Below, one piece after another: positions 1 to 10,485 of a DNA stretch of 64,000 nucleotides. Within the stretch, counting starts at the first letter, position 1, and every line of letters begins with the position of its first letter. The translations under genes and the position numbers were made by a program. A model generated the notes under the pieces. It made no database searches and was not told the origin of the DNA. It saw only the letters and a list, made by a program, of their open reading frames with translations. The stretch is from Leishmania martiniquensis (Eukaryota > Euglenozoa > Kinetoplastea > Trypanosomatida > Trypanosomatidae): positions 343,501 to 407,500 of the forward strand of contig NC_090146.1 in the NCBI RefSeq assembly GCF_017916325.1, read 5' to 3'.

Positions 1-289
1 AACAGAGTAGTAGCGTTCACCCCACTGTGGTGAGCAGAGGGCAGCATAGAACGCAGGATTGAAGTTGAGAACACGGCAGCGACTGCAAGGGTGTGTGTGT
101 GTGGTGGTCGAACGGCCGGTACGAATCAATACCTTCGTGACGGCGTCTTGCGGCGCATGTGTGCGTGTGCCCATCGCTGAGATTGAAATCGATACTCGCT
201 GCCTTTTTTCCCCATTGTACGCTTGCTTTACGCCCGTCTTCTCCACCGTCAGCTCTCCCCTTTGCCCTTTGGCATTGCCCGGAGGAGCC
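1..289. other. Intergenic / 5' UTR before the first gene
   Basis: This stretch has no protein gene. It carries a short (TG)n run near 91-104 and then a pyrimidine-rich stretch. The reading frame of the first gene is open back to about position 59, but only through a TTG codon; the first in-frame ATG is at 290. The probable spliced-leader acceptor is annotated separately. Confidence 0.6.
203..252 (+). promoter_or_regulatory. Probable spliced-leader acceptor for gene at 290
   Basis: A pyrimidine-rich tract runs into an AG at 251-252, 37 nt before the ATG at 290. This is the normal trypanosomatid arrangement for trans-splicing. The site is inferred from sequence pattern only. Confidence 0.5.
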
Positions 290-3200
290 ATGCCGAGCAA
301 GCAGCAATCGCAGTGCAAGACGCTCAACGGCACTAGCGGCAGCGCTGGCAAGTCACCGTCTTCATTAGCCAAGGTCTCGGTAACCGCCACGGCTTCGCCT
401 GCGCCTGCACCGTCGACACCATCGCCACCGCTACCCTTCAGCTCGATACCGCGCGCCACCTCGGGGGACCGACTCATTGGCGTTGAAGTCAGCTCGAGCA
501 TTCCGGCACTGATGAGCGAGCTCGGTGAGCTGCTACAGCAGACGCCTGGCAGTGGTGGTGGCAGCAGCAACAGCGGCGGCGTAGCGGGAGGGCTGTGGCG
601 CGGCCAGAATGGCGGTCTTCTCTTTGAGCATCTCGAGGCCGCAGAAGCGTCGCCGAGCGAGACCTCCTCAGCGTCGCTTTTTGGCGGCATCGATTCGAAC
701 CGTCGCGTTGAGCAGATCTCGCCCGGCGCGCTCGAGCGTCTCTCACAGGTGTTTAACTTGCAGCAGCGCCAGCCCTGCTTTGCGCCTTCGGCCGGCGGCA
801 CGGGAGCGGTAGCGGGTGCTGGCACCGCATCGAGGTGCAGCTCCAGCGGCGGTGGCGCGGCTCCTGCGACGGTCGAGGTGCTTGACGACGAGGATGGCGA
901 CGCGGACTCCGGGAGCGGCAGCAGCACAGCAGCCGATGAAGTCTTTCGGGCCGTGTACCGCGACGGCGGAGGTGATGGAGACGCGTCCTCTGCAGCCAGT
1001 CGGCGACACAATTTGGATGAGATGTTGGAAATGGTGCAGCGCAGCATCGGCAACTACGCTCGTGGTGGCAGCGGCGGGGCGGGGGACAAAGGAACGGGCG
1101 GCAGTGGTGACATTAGCTTCGACCCGTCTGCGTACTCAGACCCCCTCACCCAACTGGAGCTGTTCCGAGCCATGATGGTGGCCACGAGCAAGGGCCGAGG
1201 CAACAGCGGCGGCTCGGTGGCCGCGGCGCAGGAGGTCAAGGCCGGCGATGCCGAGTCCCGTCTTCGATCTGTCTCTGCTGGTGGCACCGCTGCGCGCGCC
1301 GGCGCCAACATGGATAGCGGCCTGCCAAGCCACTTTCGCAACTTCCTCGATGTCCTGAGCCCACAGCTGATCAGCCAGCTGATGCTTCAGCAGCGAGCAG
1401 CCAAGGCCGCTGGTGCCGGTGCAGGCAAAGCGGGGGAGGCGTCGGCAGCGGCGGCCGTCGCTGTGGCGCGTGAGGTGGACATGGCAACCAGCGGTGTGGC
1501 GAACCTATCAGACTTGCAGCAGCGCGTCGAACAAGTTCGCGGGCTCAGCAGCAGCACCCTCGAGGCGCTGGCAGAAGGCGAGGTGTCAGAAAACACGTCT
1601 CGTAGCCTGCGCGATCTTCTGCTTGGTGACCCGGCAGGCGCGGATGCGTCTGGGGCGGCTTCGCCGGAGCTAGAACTCAGCAGTGCCAAAGTGGGATACT
1701 GCTTAACCGAGGCCGCCGCCGTGGCCGTGTCGATGCTCTGGAGCTACCTCGGGAATCAGCAAAAAGAGGCGCCGCTGCTTCTCGGCTACACGCGCGAGGA
1801 GGCGCAGAGCCAATTCAACCTTCTCCTTTTTCGCCTGCGTCAGGAGCTGTTTTCGCAGCCGGCTGCGAGCTTGGAGGAGGTGAGCCGCTGCTTCGGCGGC
1901 TGCGTGCAGGCCGATGTCGAGGACATCTACCGCGCTATCAACGGCGTGGGCGTACTTCTCTTCTTCGCCTGCAAACCGCTTCCGTTGCTCGAGAAGACGT
2001 GCGGCGAGCTCCGCATCTCCCTCTCAGACTCGGCCAACACCGACTGCAACATCATGCCGGAGCTGATTGCCGAGAAGCTGGCCGCGTTCTTGTACCCGAT
2101 GAAGGAGGGAAAGCTTTCGTTTTCGCACCTCAGCTTTATCCCTCGCCTGCAGGTGCACGAGCACGCGCCGGGCAACTACACGTGCACAATCGACAACGCC
2201 AGTAATATGGGGCGGATGTTGCGCGAGCGGCTGCTCAGCAACCGTTTCAGCTGCAACAAGATCAAGTGGCGTGCCGCACTCGTGAGCGACAAGGGCGAGC
2301 TGCGGTTTCAGGTGTGGCACCGCCACACGACGCCGCTATCGCTTCACATTCTCGTTCGCACGTCAGAGCCGAAAAAGAAGAAGAAGGGTGGCGGTGGCAA
2401 CGCAGGTGCAAACGGCGCGGCTGGGGAGGAGAAGGATGCAGCTGCGACGGGCGCCACCGACGATGTGCGCGCCAGCTCCGCCCTCTTCGTGGAGCAGCAG
2501 GTGACAGCCGCACCGGGTGAGATGGTGGGCTTCACGCAAGACTTCATTGAACTGACCGTTGCGCTTAGCTCGCCAACAACTTTGCAACACGGCTACCGCA
2601 CGTACAATAAGGCTGACGACCGACTCGTGTTCCAGTTCTCGCTGCAGCTGAGCAGCGTGGACGGGGCACCGCTGGATGGCATCGCTGCATCAAACGTGAA
2701 CAGTAAAGCACCTTCGAAGCAGACGAACGAGGACCCGGAGCCTAGCGTGAGCGGCTCGACCGAGGGCAAGACAGACGGTGGCGAGTCAAAGGACGACCCG
2801 GACGCGGAGCTGTACGCGGCGCTGCGTCGTGTCAGTGACAGCGAGGCAGCCGCCCGTGCCGGGATCGAGGAAACGGCGAAGTGGGACTACCGCCACCTGC
2901 AGAACGACGAGTGCCGCGAGGCACACAGTGCGCGCCAGCGGGCAGAGGACCGAGAGCGTAAGGCGCTGCTGGCGAAGGTGGGGCCGACGCCTGAGTTGGT
3001 GAAAGAGGTGGAAAAGCTCAGCCAGTCCGTGCACGCTGCGCAGCAGCACATCGCGAAGCTCAATAGGGAGAAGAACAAAGACGAGAGGGAGGGTGAGAAA
3101 ACGGCGGAGAAGCTGGCGCAGCACCAGGCTGAGCTATCGTCGCTGCTGAGCAAGTTGGAATCGGGCGAGGAGGAGCTGTCGAGGCTGGAGGCAGAGACGA

Positions 3201-4525
3201 AGGCGGCCGAGGCTCGTATTGTCGAGAAGCGCGCGCGGCAGGCTCGGAAGGAGGCCAAGAAGGCGGAGCAGAGCCAATGGACGGCACTGAAGCGCGTGCT
3301 GGAGCCGACGTCCTCGACGACGCACCACGACACCCTCGCTATCAACGACTTTGGCAGTTTTTTGCAGTCGACACCGATTGCGGCGACCGCTGCGCCGTTG
3401 CAGCAACAGCAGCAATCAGCGGTGCTGTCTGCTGGCCCGTCGTCATCGTTGTTTGGCTCAAGCGCTGGGGGCGTTCCTGGCATGCCAACGCTCGCAGGCG
3501 GCTCCCGTTGCCTTGGCGCGTTCGGCACGGATCCCTTTTCTGCACGTGCGCCGATGAGTGGGTCGCCGAGCAGCGGTATGGCGAGCGCGACGCCGGTCTT
3601 TTCCACACAGCCAAAGATGACCTTGGGAAGCAGCAGCAGTCTCGGGAGCGCCAACGGCAGCACCAGCCCTGGAGCCACCGTCGGGGCCATTGGCAGCGGA
3701 CACACGCACATGAACGGCATGAGTGGCAATGCACATGGCGCCACGCCGTCACTTCAGGGGAATGTGCCACCCATGCTGCCGCCTTCGCCTGGGGTGGTGA
3801 ACAACGCGCCTGCTGCGGTGGGGAGTCGAAGCAGCCCTGCCTCTGCCATCAGCGTCCCGATTGGGAGCCCCGGGATGCCATTGCCGTGTGGCAACGGCGT
3901 CTCCGGGGGCATTGCGGTGGGCAATAGCGGCAGCGGCGGCGGGCTCTCCTTCGGACTTGCCCCATCCCTCTTCAGCACCAACCCGGTTAGCCATGCCCCC
4001 CACAGCGCGGGGGGAGGCGGCGCCAGCCCAAACCACAGCGTCCCCATCAATATGTACACGTCTCTGGATGCCAATGCCCAGCCCTTCAGCCCGTCGCCTC
4101 CGCCGACCGCGCCGGCAGCGGCGGCAAGTGTTGGTCGCACGACCCCGTCAGCGTCGTGCAATGGTGCAGGCAACACCAGCGGCAGTCACAGCAACAGCAA
4201 CACCGGTGGTATCGGCTTCGCCTTCACCGTAACAGCTGGCGCGCATCCTGGGCTGGCGGGGGCGCCGTCCTCTTCGATGTATCAAAGTGACCCGCCCGGC
4301 TTCTCCAGCGGCAGTGCGCACGACCTATCGGGCCACTCGCCATCGCCTTTCTCAACAACACCGATGTCCACCCCGGCTGCGAACGGCATCTATGGAATGG
4401 GTGTCGGGCGCCACGGTAGCCCGAACGACATTCCACCGCAGCCGCATTCGGCACTCCTACCTCCACGGCCGCACACCCCCAACGAGATCTTGAGCTTTTC
4501 GACGAGCCTTCAATGGCGCACCTGA
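290..4525 (+). CDS. Large coiled-coil protein with possible MATH-like domain
   Basis: The ORF encodes 1411 residues from the first in-frame ATG. Residues 1-460 are low-complexity (Ser, Gly, Ala) with short predicted-helical islands. A folded, conserved-looking core spans about 467-790. Within it, residues 628-787 (from NYTCTIDN through KIKWRAALV to the GYRTYNKADDRLVFQFSLQL end) follow the spacing of a MATH/TRAF strand pattern, interrupted by a lysine/glycine insertion at about 693-720. Residues 837-1003 are a highly charged coiled coil with repeated E/K heptads. The C-terminal 400 residues are Ser/Gly/Ala/Pro-rich and probably disordered. MATH domains usually bind peptides in ubiquitin-related adaptors, but here the match is only by eye. 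I do not recognise the gene. The reading frame itself is certain; function is unknown. Confidence 0.85.
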   Translation: MPSKQQSQCKTLNGTSGSAGKSPSSLAKVSVTATASPAPAPSTPSPPLPFSSIPRATSGDRLIGVEVSSSIPALMSELGELLQQTPGSGGGSSNSGGVAGGLWRGQNGGLLFEHLEAAEASPSETSSASLFGGIDSNRRVEQISPGALERLSQVFNLQQRQPCFAPSAGGTGAVAGAGTASRCSSSGGGAAPATVEVLDDEDGDADSGSGSSTAADEVFRAVYRDGGGDGDASSAASRRHNLDEMLEMVQRSIGNYARGGSGGAGDKGTGGSGDISFDPSAYSDPLTQLELFRAMMVATSKGRGNSGGSVAAAQEVKAGDAESRLRSVSAGGTAARAGANMDSGLPSHFRNFLDVLSPQLISQLMLQQRAAKAAGAGAGKAGEASAAAAVAVAREVDMATSGVANLSDLQQRVEQVRGLSSSTLEALAEGEVSENTSRSLRDLLLGDPAGADASGAASPELELSSAKVGYCLTEAAAVAVSMLWSYLGNQQKEAPLLLGYTREEAQSQFNLLLFRLRQELFSQPAASLEEVSRCFGGCVQADVEDIYRAINGVGVLLFFACKPLPLLEKTCGELRISLSDSANTDCNIMPELIAEKLAAFLYPMKEGKLSFSHLSFIPRLQVHEHAPGNYTCTIDNASNMGRMLRERLLSNRFSCNKIKWRAALVSDKGELRFQVWHRHTTPLSLHILVRTSEPKKKKKGGGGNAGANGAAGEEKDAAATGATDDVRASSALFVEQQVTAAPGEMVGFTQDFIELTVALSSPTTLQHGYRTYNKADDRLVFQFSLQLSSVDGAPLDGIAASNVNSKAPSKQTNEDPEPSVSGSTEGKTDGGESKDDPDAELYAALRRVSDSEAAARAGIEETAKWDYRHLQNDECREAHSARQRAEDRERKALLAKVGPTPELVKEVEKLSQSVHAAQQHIAKLNREKNKDEREGEKTAEKLAQHQAELSSLLSKLESGEEELSRLEAETKAAEARIVEKRARQARKEAKKAEQSQWTALKRVLEPTSSTTHHDTLAINDFGSFLQSTPIAATAAPLQQQQQSAVLSAGPSSSLFGSSAGGVPGMPTLAGGSRCLGAFGTDPFSARAPMSGSPSSGMASATPVFSTQPKMTLGSSSSLGSANGSTSPGATVGAIGSGHTHMNGMSGNAHGATPSLQGNVPPMLPPSPGVVNNAPAAVGSRSSPASAISVPIGSPGMPLPCGNGVSGGIAVGNSGSGGGLSFGLAPSLFSTNPVSHAPHSAGGGGASPNHSVPINMYTSLDANAQPFSPSPPPTAPAAAASVGRTTPSASCNGAGNTSGSHSNSNTGGIGFAFTVTAGAHPGLAGAPSSSMYQSDPPGFSSGSAHDLSGHSPSPFSTTPMSTPAANGIYGMGVGRHGSPNDIPPQPHSALLPPRPHTPNEILSFSTSLQWRT

Positions 4526-7128
4526 GGAGTAGGGAGGAGAGGTTTGGGGGGAGGGAGACGCACGGGATGGTCACGGGTGTGTAGAAGTGGAGCGCGCACG
4601 GTTCTGCAACTGGCATCTTCTTCTTTTCCGTTTACTTGCTTTGGTGCCTCTCTCTCTCGCTACACTCGGATGCCGGAGTGAAGGGGCGGAAGAAGAGAGG
4701 GAGGAGGGGAAGGGGCGACGCGTTTCAGCTGGTGCAGGTGCCGAATGGCAGGAGATGAAGGGCGCTTTCTCTTCCTTTTTTTTTTGCACGCGTGCTAGTG
4801 TGTCTGTGTGTGTGTGTGGGGAGGTGGGTAGCATGGCAACAGGTGCGTTTGGCGGGGAGAAGTGACGACGAAAAATAGGGGCAGGGAAAAGAAGCAGTGA
4901 CGTATCACGAGGGGGCTTCTGCCGCTGCCATAATAGAGTCGGATGTGCGCGCGGTCGGCCACAGCCACACGATTTGCCAGGGGCAGATGACGTCCAGCGC
5001 CTTATTGGCGTGACTTGCTTCGCTGGCCTGTCTTGGTGCAGCGTTCCTCTTCACCCTCTCACCCAACCTCTATACACGTTGTGGTGGGGCGAGAGAGAGT
5101 GACACAGGGGGAGAGGGAGGGCAGGCGCATCTCTGTCTACCAGCCTCTGTGCGTTTGTGTGTCTTGTCACGGCGCCCTCCTCCCTCCCCGACACCCTTTG
5201 CTCAAGCTTCATTCGGGACGACCGTTTCTCGTTGACGCTCTCTGACACGCAGCCCTCCGTTGCCCCCTTCCCCCCTTCCCCTCCTTTCCCTCTCCGTTCC
5301 GTTTGCTGTTGGTGCTTTTTTTGGTCGCCTTTCGTGTGCGCACTGGTGCCTGTACTTTGCTGCGTTGCATTATGCCATCGCTGCATCTTGTCAACACACT
5401 CCTCTCTCTTCCCTTCCCCGTCCCTCGCTCCAGTCGCTCGGTGGGCTGGCCACCTGCTTCTCTCACGCCCCCCCCATCCCTTCCCTTCCCTTCCCTTCTT
5501 TTTTTAGCTTTGCTGACTTCTTCCGCCCCTCCCCCTCCCCCACTCCCAATGTGTTTGTGTGTGTGTTTTCGTTTTTCCTGCGTGTACGTGCGCCTTTGCT
5601 CTCTGTCTCTGTCTCTGTCTCTGTGGGTGTGGGCGATTCACCTTCATCTTCTTCATCTTCCCCTTCTCCTTTTCTCCTCCGTGTGGTTGCTGTACTCACG
5701 GCTTCTCTCTTTCTCTCGCGCTTCCCTTTTCTTTTCCATTGGTGTGCCGATGTGTGCGTGTGTGTTGCCCTTTTTGTTGTTGTTCGTTGGCTCTCCCCGT
5801 TTGTTGCTGGCTAGCGGACTCCCTCATCAGCCGTGTGGCATCGGCCTCCCTCTCCTCGTAGCTCAGCGGCCTATGGATGTGTGCTCAGACGCACATTTGC
5901 CCCCTCCCCTCCCCTCCCCCCCACACACACGCACACACGTACACTTACACCCGAGTTCATGCACAACTACCACTGTTGTATCATCGGCTAGATGAGCACA
6001 CCCGCGTACACGCCTGACTCAAGGCGCGGCTGGGCATGGCTGCGCACACAGATAACCTCAAGTAGACAGGAGTGGATGATGCGAAAACTCAGCGTCCACT
6101 CCTGCCCATCTATCCGTCTGCCTCTCCCTCTCCCTCTCCCTCTCCCTGCCTTTGTGTATGTGTGTGTGTGCGCGCGTGCATGTGCGTGTCAGCCGCCTCT
6201 CTTTTCCCTTTCCATTGTTAATATGAATGGCTAACGTGAAGCAATACACACAATATATCTCTCGGTCTAGCCAAGGCAACTGGGCGCACGCGCCTCCCTC
6301 CCTCGTGAGCGCTCTAGATGGGGTGCAAGTGCTTCTCTTCTTCGCCTCCCCCTCGCTCACTCTTTCACGCCGGCCGAGAAAGAGGGAGCGCGCGAGGCTG
6401 AATGAGAGAGCTGAGTGAAGCGCGGCGTGCCTGTGCGTGTGTTGTGCTCGGGTGCCGAGGGTTTCGCCGGTCAACATCAGCCCATCACTGCCTCCGCCTG
6501 CCTTCACACGCGTGGCGTGCGAGCTCTGCGATGTCGCTGCCGTTTCGACCATCAGCCCGAGCTTCTCATAGACCCGCTTCCACCAATCGCCTGCAGTGCC
6601 CCCCCCTTCCCCTTCCGCCTCCCTTCACTCCGCCATCGCGCGCATTCTCTGCGTAATGGCTGCTGGTGGCCACGGCTCTCCGAACACCGGAGGGAGACAG
6701 GCCGCCATCTCTCCCTTCCTCTCTCTCTTAGAGCGGGTGTGCATTGATCAGCATCGCCGCTCCCCTCTCCCATCCGCATTCCCCTTTCCTCGAGTGCGCG
6801 CCAGCCTCGTAGCTGCTGCAGGCAGACACACGCAAGTCTAGTGTTGCGCTACTGCGCAGGGGGGCTCCCATCTGCATCATCCTTCCTATGAAGGCGCTCA
6901 CCAATAAACGTGTCTCACCGAGCAAGCGTTCTGGCCACCTCCTTGTCATCAGGGTGGTGGTGGTGTCTCTCTCTCTCTGTTAGAGGGCGGAGATAGAGGG
7001 AAGGAGGAGACGGGGCGGCCCGCGACTCAGCCCTCCGATTGCCGCTTCGCCTTTCCCCTTCAAGCGGCGCGATCTCTTTTTCCGTCTGTGTCTTTCCTTT
7101 TATTTTCTTGTTTTCATGCTCGCTTGTC
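4526..7128. other. Intergenic region, no gene seen
   Basis: About 2.6 kb of pyrimidine-rich sequence, with T/C tracts at 5160-5700 and simple repeats (CTCTGT)n near 5601-5624 and (CTCTCC)n near 6121-6148. The open frames here are low-complexity translations of CT-rich DNA. It should contain the poly(A) sites of the upstream gene and the trans-splice site of the hydrolase gene. Candidate acceptor AGs are at 6982-6983, after a (CT)n tract, and 7063-7064, after a CT-rich stretch. Confidence 0.6.
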
Positions 7129-8568
7129 ATGCTGTACGCGACAGCCTTCACGTGCATTCACGTGGCTGTACACGTGATGCTGTACGCCTTTCCGCGTTGG
7201 CTGTGGATCGCATGTGTGCGGGAGCCGCTTCGGGTGCTCTCGGCCCTGCTCGGCGCCAGCCTTTTCACACAGGACCCAAGCGAAGAGCGGCGCGTGCACA
7301 TTTTCGGCCCAGCCGGTAGTGGCGCAGTGTCGCCGCGAGCGCGCGTGAGGGAGCGCTTTGGGGTCACCGAGGCGCAGCTGTCGAACCCCATCGCGCGCCA
7401 CGGCGTAGTATCGAAATCGCTCGACGATGCATCGCCGGCGTGCCTGCGGTACAACGGACCGTTGTACAATGGCCACGTGCACACTATCCTCGGTGCGCTT
7501 CGGCCACCCCTCGACCTTCGCGCGCCGGAGCGCGAAGTGGTGCCGTCGTACGATGGCAACCCTATTTGCCTTGACTGGTGGCTACCGGCAAACGCGGAGA
7601 CGGCTGCCGCGACGGCAAGCGTCGGCTCTGCGACCGTGTGCGTGCGCGCGCTCGTCGTCATTTTGCCGGGGCTCACAGGGAGCTCTCGAGAGTCTTATGT
7701 ACGCCGCATGGCGCGACAGCTCATGGGGGCAAACATGGCCGTCTGTGTGCTGAACGCGCGTGGTGTGGCAGACACTCCGCTGGAGAAGCCGCAAATCTTC
7801 AGCGCGCTCTTCACGAAGGACCTTCGTTATTTGATGCAAACCTACTTGACACGTGACCGGATGCAGGAGCGCTTCCGGTGCCGCAGACCACCGCTGAAGA
7901 GCGAGCATGATGATGCAGACGCCCTGCCGATCATCGGTGTCGCCTTCTCGCTGGGTGGGTTGATCGTGACGAACTATGTGAGTGAGCAGGGGGAGGCGGA
8001 GGCGCCAAGCGGCTTCGATGCTGTCTACTCCATCACCTCTCCACACAACGTGCGCGATGGGGCGGCGGCGTTGCGCATGCCGCTGACGCAGTTCCTCTAC
8101 GGCTCGACTCTGCTTAAGGGGCTTCGGGATTACTACAAGCGACATGAGAAAGTGCTACAGGACCTGCCCGGCGTCGACAAGAAGATCTTTGCAGGCGGCG
8201 CCTCGATGCTGGTGAAGCGGTTGCGCACTGTGCAGGACTTCGACGAATACATCACGGGACCGCACTTTGGCTTCCCCGGTGCTAAGGCGTACTACGCCGC
8301 CGCCAGCAACTTCCGCCGACTCCACCACTCCCACACGCCACAGGTCTGTGTGGTAGCCGCCAACGACCCTGTCTGTGGCACCCCACAACCGGCGCCGCTT
8401 TGGCTGCACCTCATTGACCGGCACCCTGGCGGGCTCATCTACGTGGAGATGCCGGCCGGCGGTCATCTTGGCTTCCTTGGATGCCCGTGGAGCGAGTGGA
8501 CGCAGGCGCCGAACGAGATGGAGCGCTTTGTCTTGCGCTCACTCCTTCACTTCATCGAGTCGCCCTGA
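7129..8568 (+). CDS. Alpha/beta hydrolase of the ABHD1/ABHD3 (YheT-like) family
   Basis: The 479-residue protein has a hydrophobic N-terminal segment (about residues 1-22), probably a membrane anchor, as in the ABHD1/3 group. The family signature NGHVHTIL lies at about 114. The oxyanion strand LVVILPGLTGSSRES is followed by the nucleophile elbow GVAFSLGG. The likely catalytic triad is Ser274 (AFSLGG), Asp413 (AANDPV) and His446 (GGHLGF). Length and domain order fit the eukaryotic ABHD1/3 hydrolases and bacterial YheT, esterase or phospholipase-like enzymes acting on lipids at membranes. The substrate cannot be told from sequence. The open frame extends upstream to 7039, but only through a TTG codon, so the ATG at 7129 is chosen. 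Confidence 0.9.
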   Translation: MLYATAFTCIHVAVHVMLYAFPRWLWIACVREPLRVLSALLGASLFTQDPSEERRVHIFGPAGSGAVSPRARVRERFGVTEAQLSNPIARHGVVSKSLDDASPACLRYNGPLYNGHVHTILGALRPPLDLRAPEREVVPSYDGNPICLDWWLPANAETAAATASVGSATVCVRALVVILPGLTGSSRESYVRRMARQLMGANMAVCVLNARGVADTPLEKPQIFSALFTKDLRYLMQTYLTRDRMQERFRCRRPPLKSEHDDADALPIIGVAFSLGGLIVTNYVSEQGEAEAPSGFDAVYSITSPHNVRDGAAALRMPLTQFLYGSTLLKGLRDYYKRHEKVLQDLPGVDKKIFAGGASMLVKRLRTVQDFDEYITGPHFGFPGAKAYYAAASNFRRLHHSHTPQVCVVAANDPVCGTPQPAPLWLHLIDRHPGGLIYVEMPAGGHLGFLGCPWSEWTQAPNEMERFVLRSLLHFIESP

Positions 8569-9986
8569 TGCGCTGGATGTAGGGGCGGGGGGAGGGGGAG
8601 TACTGAGTGCTGAATAACGTGTGTGCGGGATTGATCCCCAGCGGAGGCGTTGGTCGGCTGCCGCATCGGTGGCGCGCTGGCCCGATCATGGTGTGTGTGT
8701 GTGTGTGGAGGGGCGCCGGAAACTACGCCTCTTCCGCCTCCTCTGAGATGCGCGAAACGGTCGTTGGGGCAGAGAGACGAGGGTGGCAGCTCGTGCCGGC
8801 GTGGCGGGGGAGATGGTGGAAAGGTGGGGGAGGCTGATGCTGTGCGAGGTGATGGTTGGCTGATCCTGGCGATCCGGTGTGACACGGTAGACCGCCTTGG
8901 ACTGGACTCGCCCCGCGCCGTTCGCGTCACATAGCCGCAAGCGTCTCTTCTGTGGAGGTCATTTGTCCTTCTTTCTGCCGCCTTTCCCCCGACCATCCAG
9001 CCTCTTCGAATGGGCATCCACAACCACCTCTCGCAGGCCTCTCTGCCTCGGCTAACGGCACGCGTTCCTACAAGAGCCTCTCCGGACGCGCATGGGAACT
9101 CTTCGCGGCTTCCCTTTTCCGTTCTGTGAGACTATGATGGTCTGTGTCACACGCACGCGCACGAATGCCGGCGACCAACACTGCGCCCCCTCCCCCCCTC
9201 GTGTTCGCCTGAGGTGCTCTTCGGCACCGCGGCCTTCGAGGGCGCTTGGGGCCGGAGAGGAGTCCGCGCTGAGTCTTCCTCTTTCGTCGGAGCGTCGGTG
9301 GCCCCCTGATGGATAGTGAGTGGGGGAGGTGTGTGCGTGTGGGGGGGATGAAGCGCCCGAAAAAAAGGGGGCGCGTTAAAAAAAAAGAAACGGACGAGAG
9401 AGGGAGGGAAGGGAAAAAAACGGTATGCGCGCCATACGCGCCTCTTGAGGCGGAGAAGGAAAGGGGTGGCGAGGCTGGGACTGCATCGAGGCGCAGTCAT
9501 TGTACGGAGGCGGAAGCGCATCCGCACAAGACTCACAAGGTGGGGCAGCCGAGCACTCACTGAATTTACTTCTGTCTACGTGGATGTCTCGTGGATGCGC
9601 CGTTATAATATGGGTTGCTCTGCACGGCATATGCAATGGCATCTATCACGTCTTGTTCGCTTCCAGTGATGACGTTTTCTTCGCCTCATCTCTTTTCTCT
9701 CTCTTCGCCGTGTCTGCCGGCATGCGCGGTGACTCGCTTGGAATTCCGGCGCCTCCTCCTGCGAGTGAGACGCAGCCTTTGGCGCACCATGCCGCGTCTT
9801 CTGTTAACCCCCCTGCTCTCTCTCTGTGTGTAGGGGCGCGTGTGCCGCACTTGACCGCAGAGAGACATACACACGCTTCCTGTCCCTGCGCGCGTTAGCA
9901 GCGCCTCCCCCCCCAATACCACTTCCCCAGCTGACTCGCCGCCGCATCTCGCAGTTTCGACGAAGCTACGAAGCGCTGCTTTACGG

Positions 9987-10010
9987 CTCATGAGCGCTTT
10001 CGCTCATGAG
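9987..10010. repeat. Perfect inverted repeat, 10-bp stem, 4-nt loop
   Basis: CTCATGAGCG is followed by CTTT and then its exact reverse complement. In RNA this forms a stable hairpin with a tetraloop. It sits at the left edge of the non-typical block. Confidence 0.85.
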
Positions 10011-10457
10011 TGTCATACACGCGGCAGACATTGGTGGCGCGAATCGGTCGCTTACTGGAGCATAGACTGGCGGTGCGTGGAGAGCAGAGGCCTCTGTTGG
10101 GTGCAGCCGCGAGCACGCTAGCCTTGCAGGCAAGCCAGCAAGGGCAACCGCCGCGGTAGCGTCGCCGGAGTTCGCGCAGCAGGCCTGCGACGGCCTTGAG
10201 CCCATTTACGTGAGCGAGGCGCCCAAGGAGGACGATACGACTCGGCAAAGCACTGCACACTGGCAATCATGAGCTGCACATGCCTTCTGCCACCTCGCGC
10301 GATACGAGGCACTGATTCCAGCCGTCCCACTCCCTGTGCCCGCACCGCGTAGCACATGCTTTCCTGCCCAAGCTCCTACTGGTAGACCGAAGACGTGTGC
10401 CGCTTGCTGCGAGCACATGCAGCGGGCACCCTTCCACGTGTGTGCGGTCATCGCGCG

Positions 10458-10485
10458 AGGAGCCGGCGACGTGACGCCGGCTCCT
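10458..10485. repeat. Perfect inverted repeat, 11-bp GC-rich stem
   Basis: AGGAGCCGGCG, spacer ACGTGA, then the exact reverse complement CGCCGGCTCCT. Nine of the eleven stem pairs are G-C. It lies in a probable 3' UTR or relic block, so a role in RNA stability is possible but untested. Confidence 0.85.

Noticed and set aside
2887..3744. A 285-codon - strand frame
   Set aside because: It lies fully inside the + strand gene 290-4525, whose coiled-coil and core are clearly the real product.
5260..5995. Long + strand open frames of 184-230 codons
   Set aside because: They are translations of CT-rich, low-complexity spacer in two frames at once, with no domain or typical codon use.
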